Of a DNA stretch of 36,648 nucleotides, positions 22,593-34,050 are shown piece by piece. Every line of letters starts with the position of its first letter. Positions within the stretch are counted from its first letter, which is position 1. A model generated the notes under the pieces. That model did no database searches, was not told the origin of the DNA, and worked only from the letters and a program-made list of their open reading frames with translations. The position numbers and the translations under genes were made by a program. This stretch comes from JAUQQI01 sp040289115 (GTDB taxonomy: Bacteria > Chloroflexota > Dehalococcoidia > JAUQQI01): NCBI GenBank assembly GCA_040289115.1, contig PSKS01000019.1:1-36648 (forward strand). The letters are read 5' to 3'.

Positions 22593-23858
22593 TTGGCCGT
22601 AAAAGCTGGGGCCGCAGTCGGCGGTCTACTTCTGGCGCTGGCCGTGGGGCTGGGGGCGGCTGTCGGGCCCGGCTACCCCTCGGACAGCGCCCATTATAAA
22701 TACTGGACCCGGTTGGTCACCCTCGAGGGGATCCACCGGGCCTACCGGGGCACTTGGCCCGAAACCTACGCCATCTACCCGCCGGTCCACCTCTACTACT
22801 ACCGGCTGGTGGGGGAGGTTTACCAGCGGACTGTGGACCCGGCCTTCGACCTGGACCGGGCCCTAAAAAGCCGGTGGCTCACCTTCATGCTCAAGGTCCC
22901 GGCGGTGGCGGCCCACGTGGCCGCCGCCGGGGTGGTTTGGCTGTCGGTGCGCTCCCGCCTGGGCCCGGTCCGGGCCCAGGCGGGAGCGGCTGCCTACGCC
23001 TTTAACCCGGCCCTCGTCTTCACCGTGAGCCACTGGGGCCAGCCGGATTCCGTCCACACCCTCTTTCTCCTGGCCGGCTTCGGCCTGCTCGGCGCCGGGC
23101 GGGTTGCGGCCGCCTGGGGGGCCTTCAGCCTGGCGGCCCTGTCAAAGCCCCAGGCCTGGGTGCTCTTGCCCCTGGCCCTCCGGGCCTCCCTATGCTGGTT
23201 CGGCCTTGGGCCCACCCTTCGGGGTCTGGGTGTGGGGTTCGGGCTGGGCCTGGCCTTGACCCTGCCCTTCATCCTGGGGGGAACGTTTGGGGAGCTGCTC
23301 ACCCTGCCGGCTCAGACGACCAGCGTCATGCCGGTGGTTTCAGCCAACGCCCACAATCTCTGGTGGCTGCTCACCCTGGGCCAAGGGCTGGCCGTGCCGG
23401 ATACGGCCCCTTTTGTAGGTCCAGTTTCCTACCGGGGGGTGGGGTTGGGGCTCACTTTGGGGGCCGTGGGTGCCGGAATTCTGGGGCTGGGGCGGCGGCC
23501 CGACCCGGTAAGGCTTTACCTCCTGGGGGCCTTTACGGGCCTCGGCTTTTTTATGCTGGCAACCCAGGTCCATGAAAACCACCTCTTTTTCGTTCCCGCC
23601 CTGCTAGCCCCGGTGGCGCCTTCGGGCAGACCCTTAACCCTGGCCTTCGGGTTGGTGAGCCTGACCTACCTGGCCAACCTGGTAATCGCCGACCCAGTAC
23701 TTAACCTGGTCCCGGAGGCCGTCCGGCCCGCCCTCGGCCTGGTCAATGCTGCTGGGAACCTGGGGGTGTTTTTCTACCTGGGATGGCTTGCCCTCCGGCC
23801 CTTTAAAGCCCCAGCTCGGCGGCGACCCCCTTCATCGCCTCCAGACCCAGGCCGATGA
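22593..23858 (+). CDS. GT-C fold membrane glycosyltransferase/mannosyltransferase-like protein
   Basis: A 421-residue polytopic membrane protein with about ten hydrophobic segments. The first extracytoplasmic loop begins YPSDSAHYKYW, where GT-C enzymes keep the acidic residue that binds the lipid-phosphate sugar donor. YPPVHLYYYRL, AYAFNPALVFTVSHWGQPDS and QVHENHLFF resemble the ALG6/ALG8-like and dolichyl-phosphate-mannose-using families. It probably transfers a sugar from a polyprenyl-phosphate carrier at the outer face; the acceptor is unknown. It starts at TTG 22593 directly after the stop of the preceding gene, with GGGG upstream; no better in-frame start precedes helix 1. The last 18 codons overlap the convergent HD gene. 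Confidence 0.8.
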   Translation: MAVKAGAAVGGLLLALAVGLGAAVGPGYPSDSAHYKYWTRLVTLEGIHRAYRGTWPETYAIYPPVHLYYYRLVGEVYQRTVDPAFDLDRALKSRWLTFMLKVPAVAAHVAAAGVVWLSVRSRLGPVRAQAGAAAYAFNPALVFTVSHWGQPDSVHTLFLLAGFGLLGAGRVAAAWGAFSLAALSKPQAWVLLPLALRASLCWFGLGPTLRGLGVGFGLGLALTLPFILGGTFGELLTLPAQTTSVMPVVSANAHNLWWLLTLGQGLAVPDTAPFVGPVSYRGVGLGLTLGAVGAGILGLGRRPDPVRLYLLGAFTGLGFFMLATQVHENHLFFVPALLAPVAPSGRPLTLAFGLVSLTYLANLVIADPVLNLVPEAVRPALGLVNAAGNLGVFFYLGWLALRPFKAPARRRPPSSPPDPGR

Positions 23859-24375
23859 ACTCGGGCAGGGGGATGCCCAGGTTGGATTCGCAGGTCAAGA
23901 TCTCTTCCCGGCTGGCGCCCCGGGCGAAGGACTTTTCTTTAAAACGGCGCAGGATGAAGTCCACCGTCAGGGGCTCAAGCCGCTTCTCGGGGTGGACCAG
24001 GGCGCAGGCCACGATGAGACCCGTCAGGTTGTCGCAGGCGTAGAGCGCCTTGGCCATGGTGGTGTCCATCGGGGCCTTGTGGTTGTGGGCCAGGATCGCC
24101 CGGATGATCCTTTCGGTGCCGGCATACTGGCGCAGCCGCTCGGCGGTGATTTCGGTGTGACGGCTCAGGTCCTTTTCGGTCACCTCATAGTCGGCGTCGT
24201 GGAGGAGGCCTGTAAGGCCCCATTCCGCCTCGTCCTCGCCGAAGTGGCGGGCGAGGCGACGCATGAAAGCCTCGACGGCCAGGAGGTGTTTTTTGATATT
24301 GGGGCTCTTTATGAGCTCGTCAAGGATTTTGAGGGCTTCCTCCCGGGTCAGGATGGGACGCTCATCGAAGGTCAT
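23803..24375 (-). CDS. HD-domain protein, predicted metal-dependent phosphohydrolase
   Basis: A 190-residue protein with a single HD fold. The metal ligands appear as His30 (NIKKHLLAVE), His59-Asp60 (GLLHDADYE), histidines in ILAHNHKAP and Asp in YACDNLTGL. The C-terminal third (VDFILRRFKEKSFARGASRE) is a helical cap common in the small stand-alone HD hydrolases of Firmicutes and Chloroflexota, whose substrate is usually unknown. AAGGTGA precedes ATG 24375. The gene is divergent from rpoB and converges with the glycosyltransferase, overlapping it by 56 bp. A minus-strand TATACT at 24412-24407 is a likely -10 box. Confidence 0.85.
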   Translation of the reverse strand: MTFDERPILTREEALKILDELIKSPNIKKHLLAVEAFMRRLARHFGEDEAEWGLTGLLHDADYEVTEKDLSRHTEITAERLRQYAGTERIIRAILAHNHKAPMDTTMAKALYACDNLTGLIVACALVHPEKRLEPLTVDFILRRFKEKSFARGASREEILTCESNLGIPLPEFIGLGLEAMKGVAAELGL

Positions 24376-24406
24376 GGCGGCTTCACCTTCCGGCGCACTT
24401 TTTTAG

Positions 24407-24412
24407 AGTATA
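24407..24412 (-). promoter_or_regulatory. -10 box TATACT of the HD gene
   Basis: TATACT on the minus strand, 31 nt before ATG 24375; a weak TTGTCC lies 18 bp further upstream. Confidence 0.45.
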
Positions 24413-24477
24413 GGCCCAGCTGGAGCAGGGGGACAAAAGCGGGACGGCGGGCTGGTCAGAAAAACCGGCGGCCGTGT

Positions 24478-24483
24478 TATAAT
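24478..24483 (+). promoter_or_regulatory. Possible upstream -10 box for rpoB
   Basis: A perfect TATAAT with only a weak GTCAGA 17 bp upstream. It could be a second, distal promoter for rpoBC or for an unrecognised small RNA; the region 24484-24556 holds no gene I can see. Confidence 0.3.
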
Positions 24484-24556
24484 AAATATTGCCCGCTAAT
24501 GCAGCCCAGCTGGGAGGTGGTCCGAAGTCCTAAATCGGCTGGCCGGGCCCCTGACC

Positions 24557-24585
24557 TTGACAGCCTCAGGGGGCCGTGGTATAGT
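24557..24585 (+). promoter_or_regulatory. Main rpoBC promoter, near-consensus sigma-70 type
   Basis: TTGACA (24557-24562), a 17-bp spacer, and TATAGT (24580-24585). This is the best -35/-10 pair in the window. It predicts a start near 24592 and a leader of about 119 nt before rpoB. Confidence 0.75.
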
Positions 24586-24619
24586 TTAACCTGGTTGAGT
24601 GTGATCTGCGGCTTGTTTC

Positions 24620-24696
24620 ACCCTTAACGTGCCCTCTTTGGAATGACGCCGATTCCCCGTTCAAGGGTATAAGTGCCGGTAAATTTTTCTGACCGG
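24620..24696 (+). promoter_or_regulatory. Structured leader of rpoBC
   Basis: Nested pairings: ACCCTT (24620-24625) with AAGGGT (24663-24668) enclosing GGAAT/ATTCC (24640-24644 with 24652-24656). A separate CCGGT/ACCGG hairpin (24676-24680 with 24692-24696) abuts the GGGGGAG ribosome site. Inferred from complementarity only; control of rpoBC translation is possible. Confidence 0.35.
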
Positions 24697-24710
24697 GGGA
24701 GTGTTTGCTT

Positions 24711-27700
24711 ATGTCTCTGGTTTTCCGTGGAAGTTCGACTGACAGCTTGAGGCTGCCCCAGAGGTCTTACGCCCGAATCCCAGATATACTGCCTCTGCCC
24801 AACCTTATTGAGGTTCAGCTTAAGTCGTTCCGCTGGTTTATAGAGGAGGGCCTGCGGGAGGTCCTGGATGAGGTCTCCCCCATTGAGGATTTCACCGGGC
24901 GGCGCATGGCCCTCTATTTCGGCGACTACGAGTTCGGCAAGCCCCAGTACACCGAGTGGGAAGCCCGGGAGCGGGATGTCACCTACGCCGCCCCCTTGCG
25001 GGTGGAGGTTACCCTTGTGGTGCGGGGGGAGGACGGGACTAAGGTTGAGCGCAAGCAGAAGGTGTTCATGGGCGACTTCCCCCTGATGACCTCCACGGGC
25101 ACCTTTATCATCAACGGGGCGGAGCGGGTCGTCGTAAGCCAGCTCATCCGGTCGCCGGGGGTTTATTTGAGCCTCGAGCCCGACCCAATTTCGGGCCGAA
25201 GGCTTTGCTTCGGTAAGGTGGTCCCCAATCGGGGCGCCTGGCTGGAGTTCGAAAGCAGCCCCCGGACGGGAATTTCGGCCCGAATCGACCGCAAGAAGAA
25301 GCTGCCGGTAACTACCTTCCTGCGGGCCGTCGGTTTCGGAAGCGACGAGGAGCTCTTTGAGCTCTTTGAGGGGGTCGACACCAACCCGGAGTTCTCCTGG
25401 CTGCGGACCACCCTGGCCCGGGACCCGGTCAAGAATGCCCTGACCCGTGACCGCTCCGGGGAGGGCCAGAAGGCGGCCCTTGAGGACTTCCACCGGCGGA
25501 TGCGTCCCGGGGACCCGCCCAACGAATATGCCGCCCGGCAGATGCTGGATGCCCTCTACTTTAACCCCCGCCGGTACGACCTGGGCCGGGTGGGCCGGTA
25601 CAAGCTGAACCGGCGGCTCGAAATCGGTGTCGACCCGGGCCGCAAGGCCCTTACCGCCGAGGACCTGGTGGAGATGGTCCGGCGGATCATCCTGCTTAAC
25701 AACTACGACCTGGGGCCGCAGTACTGTCCCCGGTGCCACCTGGCCTACTACACCCGGGTGAACCCCCCCGCTACCCCCGGCCGGTGCGACCGGTGTGGCG
25801 GCCTCCTCTCCGAGGAGCGGCCGGACGACGTGGACCACCTGGGCAACCGGCGGGTCCGCACGGTGGGTGAGCTCATCCAGAACCAGTTCCGGGTCGGCCT
25901 GCTCCGGATGGAGCGGGTCGTCCGGGAGCGGATGACCATCACGCCTCCGGAGGAGGCAACCCCCAGCGCCCTGGTCAACATCCGGCCGGTCACCGCCGCC
26001 ATCAAGGAGTTCTTCGGCAGCTCCCAGCTTTCGCAGTTTATGGACCAGACCAACCCCCTGGCAGAACTTACCCACAAGCGGCGGCTCTCGGCCCTGGGTC
26101 CGGGGGGCCTCTCCCGGGAGCGGGCCGGCTTCGAGGTCCGAGACGTCCACCACTCCCACTACGGCCGGATCTGCCCGGTGGAGACGCCCGAAGGCCCCAA
26201 CATCGGCCTTATAACCTCCATGGCCACCTACGCCCGGGTCAACGAGTACGGCTTTCTGGAGACGCCGTACCGCCGGGTGAAGCACGAGGTCCCTAACCGG
26301 GTTGAGGACCTGGTGGGCCGGATCCTGCGGGAGCCCATCTACGACGAGAACGGGCAGGAACTGGCCCCGGCCGGCACCGAGGTGGACCGGGAGCTGGCCA
26401 CTCGCATCAGCCGGCTCCCCATCGAGCGAGTCCGGGTCCGGCCCTTTGTCAGCAACGAGGTGGAGTATCTGACGGCGGACCAAGAGGAGCGCTATTATAT
26501 CGCCCAGGCCAACGTGGCCCTGGACGAGCGGGGCCACTTCCTGGAGAGCCGGATCGAGGTCCGTCACGGCCCAACCCTCTCCCGGCAGCCGCCCGAGCGC
26601 ATCGACTACGTGGACGTTTCGCCGAAGCAGATCGTTTCAGTCTCGGCGTCCCTGATCCCCTTCCTGGAGCACGACGACGCCAACCGGGCCCTGATGGGCT
26701 CGAACATGCAGCGACAGGCGGTCCCCCTAGTTCGGCCGCAGGCGCCCATTATCGCCACGGGGATGGAAGGCCCGGCGGCCAGGGACAGCGGGCAGGTGAT
26801 CACCGCCGACACCGATGGGACGGTCGTCAGCGTCACCGGCCACATGATTAAGGTCGTAGACGACGATGGTCGGGAACACATCTATGCCCTCAATAAGTTT
26901 TACCGGTCTAACCAGGCCACCTGCATCAACCAGCGGCCCATCGTTACCAAAGGCGAACGGGTGCGGAAGGGGCAGGTGCTGGCCGACTCGTCGTCGACGG
27001 ACCAGGGCGAGCTGGCCCTTGGGCAGAACGTGCTGGTGGCCTTTATGAGCTGGGAGGGCGGAAACTTCGAGGACGCCATCGTTATCAGCGAGCGGCTGGT
27101 CCGGGATGACGTTTACACCTCTGTCCACATTGAGGAGCATGAGGTCGAGGCCCGGGATACCAAGCTCGGGCCCGAGGAGATAACCCGGGACATTCCCAAC
27201 GTCGGGGAGGAGAGCCTGCGGGACCTGGATGAGAACGGCATCATCCGCATCGGCGCCGAGGTCCAGCCGGGGGATATCCTCGTGGGCAAGGTTACCCCCA
27301 AGGGTGAGACGGAGCTCACCCCGGAGGAGAAGCTGCTTCGGGCCATCTTCGGGGAGAAGGCCCGGGACGTCAAGGATACCTCCCTGCGGGTGCCCCACGG
27401 CGAGTACGGCAAAGTCATCGACGTGAGGGTCTTCAGCCGGGAGCAGCACGACGAGCTTCCGGCCGGGGTGAATAAGCTGGTGCGGGTCAGCATCGCCCAG
27501 CGGCGGAAGATCGCCGAGGGGGATAAGATGGCCGGCCGCCACGGGAACAAGGGGGTGGTGGCCATCATCCTACCGGAAGAAGACATGCCCTTCCTGGAGG
27601 ACGGGACCCCGGTGGACATCATCTTAAACCCCATCGGGGTACCTTCCCGGATGAACCTCGGGCAGGTGCTGGAGACTCATCTTGGTTGGGCAGCCAAGGC

Positions 27701-28601
27701 CCTGGGGTTCCGGGCGATAACCCCGGTCTTCGACGGAGCCTCCGAGGCCGAGATTGAAGACGCCCTGGCCCGGACCTGGTTCATGGCCCGGGCTTTGGGC
27801 CGGACGGTGCCGGTGCTGGACGCCCGCTCCCTGGAAGAGGTCGAGGGCTACAAGGCTCGGGCCAAGGCCTGGCTCAACGGCCTTGGCTACGACGGTGAGC
27901 GCCTCTTCGACGACCGGGTCGTCGGGGAGGCTCGCCGGGTCTGCCTGGAACTCTGGCTCAACGAGCGGCTGGCCGAGCTGGGGCGGGACCCCATCGAGCC
28001 GGGGCAGACCTACGAGGCCCTGCTGGAGAAGGCCGAACAAGTGGCCCGGGAGACGGGCAAGCCTATTCCCATCCACGGGAAGCAGGTGCTCCGGGACGGC
28101 CGGACGGGGGAGCCCTTCGACCAGCCGGTCACGGTGGGGTACATCTACATGATGAAGCTGGTGCATCTGGTCGAAGACAAGATCCACGCCCGCTCCACCG
28201 GGCCCTACTCCCTCATCACCCAGCAGCCCCTGGGCGGAAAGGCCCAGTTCGGCGGCCAGCGCTTCGGGGAGATGGAGGTCTGGGCCCTGGAGGCCTACGG
28301 GGCGGCCTACACCCTGCAGGAGATGCTCACCGTCAAGTCGGACGACGTGGTGGGGCGGGTCAAGACCTACGAGGCCATCGTAAAGGGCGAGGATATCGCC
28401 CACCCCCACGTGCCCGAGTCGTTTAAGGTTCTGGTCAAGGAGCTCCAGAGCTTGGCCCTCGCCGTCGAGGTGCTCAACGAGGAGGAGCAGCCGGTGGCCA
28501 TCACCGAGTTCGGGGCGCCGGAAGTGGACGAGGAGCGGATTCTTCGGGAGCTGGGGATAAACATCAGTGGCATCGAGACCTCGGACCTGATGGAGGGCTA
28601 G
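24711..28601 (+). CDS. rpoB: RNA polymerase beta subunit, with inserted zinc-ribbon-like segment
   Basis: The catalytic beta subunit, 1296 residues. The rifampicin region reads SSQLSQFMDQTNP then LAELTHKRRLSAL, with Asp445, His455 and Ser460 (E. coli 516, 526, 531) all in the sensitive form. HSHYGRICPVETPEGPNIGLI, the acidic EDAIVISERL, and KMAGRHGNKGVV are standard. Between RRIILLNNYDLGPQ and DDVDHLGNRRVR an extra segment carries Cys339-x2-Cys342 and Cys359-x2-Cys362 (CPRCHLAYY...RCDRCGG), which looks like a zinc ribbon and is absent from well-studied RpoB proteins. ATG 24711 has GGGGGAG 9 nt upstream and is preferred over TTG 24705. rplJ and rplL do not precede it. Confidence 0.97.
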   Translation: MSLVFRGSSTDSLRLPQRSYARIPDILPLPNLIEVQLKSFRWFIEEGLREVLDEVSPIEDFTGRRMALYFGDYEFGKPQYTEWEARERDVTYAAPLRVEVTLVVRGEDGTKVERKQKVFMGDFPLMTSTGTFIINGAERVVVSQLIRSPGVYLSLEPDPISGRRLCFGKVVPNRGAWLEFESSPRTGISARIDRKKKLPVTTFLRAVGFGSDEELFELFEGVDTNPEFSWLRTTLARDPVKNALTRDRSGEGQKAALEDFHRRMRPGDPPNEYAARQMLDALYFNPRRYDLGRVGRYKLNRRLEIGVDPGRKALTAEDLVEMVRRIILLNNYDLGPQYCPRCHLAYYTRVNPPATPGRCDRCGGLLSEERPDDVDHLGNRRVRTVGELIQNQFRVGLLRMERVVRERMTITPPEEATPSALVNIRPVTAAIKEFFGSSQLSQFMDQTNPLAELTHKRRLSALGPGGLSRERAGFEVRDVHHSHYGRICPVETPEGPNIGLITSMATYARVNEYGFLETPYRRVKHEVPNRVEDLVGRILREPIYDENGQELAPAGTEVDRELATRISRLPIERVRVRPFVSNEVEYLTADQEERYYIAQANVALDERGHFLESRIEVRHGPTLSRQPPERIDYVDVSPKQIVSVSASLIPFLEHDDANRALMGSNMQRQAVPLVRPQAPIIATGMEGPAARDSGQVITADTDGTVVSVTGHMIKVVDDDGREHIYALNKFYRSNQATCINQRPIVTKGERVRKGQVLADSSSTDQGELALGQNVLVAFMSWEGGNFEDAIVISERLVRDDVYTSVHIEEHEVEARDTKLGPEEITRDIPNVGEESLRDLDENGIIRIGAEVQPGDILVGKVTPKGETELTPEEKLLRAIFGEKARDVKDTSLRVPHGEYGKVIDVRVFSREQHDELPAGVNKLVRVSIAQRRKIAEGDKMAGRHGNKGVVAIILPEEDMPFLEDGTPVDIILNPIGVPSRMNLGQVLETHLGWAAKALGFRAITPVFDGASEAEIEDALARTWFMARALGRTVPVLDARSLEEVEGYKARAKAWLNGLGYDGERLFDDRVVGEARRVCLELWLNERLAELGRDPIEPGQTYEALLEKAEQVARETGKPIPIHGKQVLRDGRTGEPFDQPVTVGYIYMMKLVHLVEDKIHARSTGPYSLITQQPLGGKAQFGGQRFGEMEVWALEAYGAAYTLQEMLTVKSDDVVGRVKTYEAIVKGEDIAHPHVPESFKVLVKELQSLALAVEVLNEEEQPVAITEFGAPEVDEERILRELGINISGIETSDLMEG

Positions 28602-28605
28602 CCCG

Positions 28606-32865
<4,260 letters not shown>

Positions 32866-32949
32866 ATGTTAAATTTCCAGTTGGACGTCGGTTAGGCCCA
32901 ACGACAGGTTCTGGTAGGTCGGAAAACCGGGGGCTGATAACGGTCCGCA

Positions 32950-32981
32950 CCGGCGGGCAGGTTCAGTACCGCCCGGTTTTT
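32950..32981 (+). terminator. Rho-independent terminator or attenuator between rpoC and rpsL
   Basis: CCGGCGG and CCGCCCGG form a 7-bp stem with one bulged C and a 12-nt loop, followed directly by TTTTT (32977-32981). It is the only GC stem with a T-run in the window. It either ends rpoBC or acts as an attenuator ahead of the str operon, whose own promoter is not clear (a weak TGATAAC lies at about 32934-32940). Confidence 0.6.
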
Positions 32982-33033
32982 CGGCCTATCACTGTGGTTG
33001 GTAGCGAGGCAGAAAAGGAGGGGTTGTTTAGAT

Positions 33034-33450
33034 TTGCCGACGGTAAATCAGCTTGTCCGAAAAGGGCGCACTAAGCTTCGGAAGAAGCCGAAGGCTCCGG
33101 CCTTGCGGTATTACTACAACTCCCTCAAGCGGGAGCTAATTCCGGGGCCGGGTTCGCCGCAGAAGCGGGGAGTGTGCATTCAGGTGCGAACCATGACCCC
33201 GAAGAAGCCCAACTCCGCGCTCCGGAAGATCGCCCGGGTTCGGCTGAGCAACGGCCTTGAGGTGACAGCTTACATCCCGGGCGAGGGGCACAACCTGCAG
33301 GAGCACTCGGTGGTGCTGGTGCGGGGCGGCCGGGTGAAAGACCTACCGGGCGTCCGGTACCACATAATCCGGGGTGCCCTCGACTGCGCCGGGGTTAAGA
33401 ACCGCCGCCAGGGCCGCAGCAAGTACGGGGCCAAGCGGCCGAAGTCCTAA
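33034..33450 (+). CDS. rpsL: Ribosomal protein S12, with internal extension
   Basis: A decoding-site protein of the 30S subunit, 138 residues. The start is TTG 33034 (MPTVNQLVRKGR after initiation), with AAGGAGGGG 10 nt upstream; the longer frame from 32998 adds residues no S12 has. TPKKPNSALRKIARVRL and GEGHNLQEHSVVLVRGGRVKDLPGVRY are conserved; the streptomycin-region lysines (PKKPNS and GGRVKDLP) are wild type. About 13 extra residues (YYYNSLKRELIPG) sit between PALR and SPQKRGVC; I recall a similar insertion in Dehalococcoidia S12. First gene of the str operon. Confidence 0.95.
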   Translation: MPTVNQLVRKGRTKLRKKPKAPALRYYYNSLKRELIPGPGSPQKRGVCIQVRTMTPKKPNSALRKIARVRLSNGLEVTAYIPGEGHNLQEHSVVLVRGGRVKDLPGVRYHIIRGALDCAGVKNRRQGRSKYGAKRPKS

Positions 33451-33576
33451 GGCCGGGCCTCGGCTCTTCCCCTTTTCCCGGCGGCCGAAAGCTTGGCCGG
33501 CGGGTAAGAACCTAGTCCGCAGACCGTTAGGTCCCGGGAAGGTGCGCCCGGGGCTTATTATGTGTGGAGGTCCGAT

Positions 33577-34047
33577 ATGCCGCGACGTGGCAAGGTCGAG
33601 CGGCGACCTATTCCGCCCGACCCAAAATACGGGAACGTTTGGGTCCAGAAGTTTATAAACAAAGTCATGCGTCAGGGTAAAAAGACGGTCGCCGAGAAGA
33701 TCGTCTACGGCGCTTTTGACATTATCCAGCGCCAGACGGGGCGCAACCCGGTGGAGGTCTTTGAGCAGGCCGTCCGCAACGCCATGCCTGTCCTCGAGGT
33801 GCGGCCCCGCCGGGTTGGGGGCGCCACTTACCAGGTGCCCATCGAGGTTCGCCCCGAGCGCCGGGTCAGCCTGGCCATGCGCTGGCTCATCGAGTCGGCC
33901 CGAAACCGCTCGGGTAAGACGATGGTCGAGAAGCTGGCGGCTGAGCTTATGGATGCGGCCCGGGGCACGGGGGCAACCATCAAGCGTCGGGACGACCTGC
34001 ACAAGATGGCCGAGGCGAACCGGGCCTTCGCCCATTACCGGTGGTAA
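33577..34047 (+). CDS. rpsG: Ribosomal protein S7
   Basis: The primary 16S rRNA binding protein of the small-subunit head, 156 residues as usual. It starts MPRRGKVERRPIPPDPKYGN; FINKVMRQGKKTVAEKIVYGAF and RPRRVGGATYQVPIEVRPERR are standard, ending in HYRW. ATG 33577 has GGAGG 6 nt upstream, so an upstream extension to 33562 is rejected. It is separated from rpsL by 126 bp, long for this operon; that gap holds weak GC repeats (GGCC/GGCC near 33483-33505) and no gene. Confidence 0.96.
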   Translation: MPRRGKVERRPIPPDPKYGNVWVQKFINKVMRQGKKTVAEKIVYGAFDIIQRQTGRNPVEVFEQAVRNAMPVLEVRPRRVGGATYQVPIEVRPERRVSLAMRWLIESARNRSGKTMVEKLAAELMDAARGTGATIKRRDDLHKMAEANRAFAHYRW

Positions 34048-34050
34048 ACC

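Noticed and set aside
24624..26567. Long minus-strand open frame (over 640 codons) opposite rpoB
   Set aside because: It is the antisense shadow of a highly conserved GC-rich gene; composition is Pro/Gly/His/Leu-rich with no domain. The same applies to other long antisense frames, for example 27624-28697, 29419-30741, 34336-35571 and 760-1689.
32998..33033. GTG 32998 as the rpsL start
   Set aside because: It adds residues foreign to S12 and would place the ribosome-binding site inside the gene; TTG 33034 gives the canonical MPTVNQLVRKGR.
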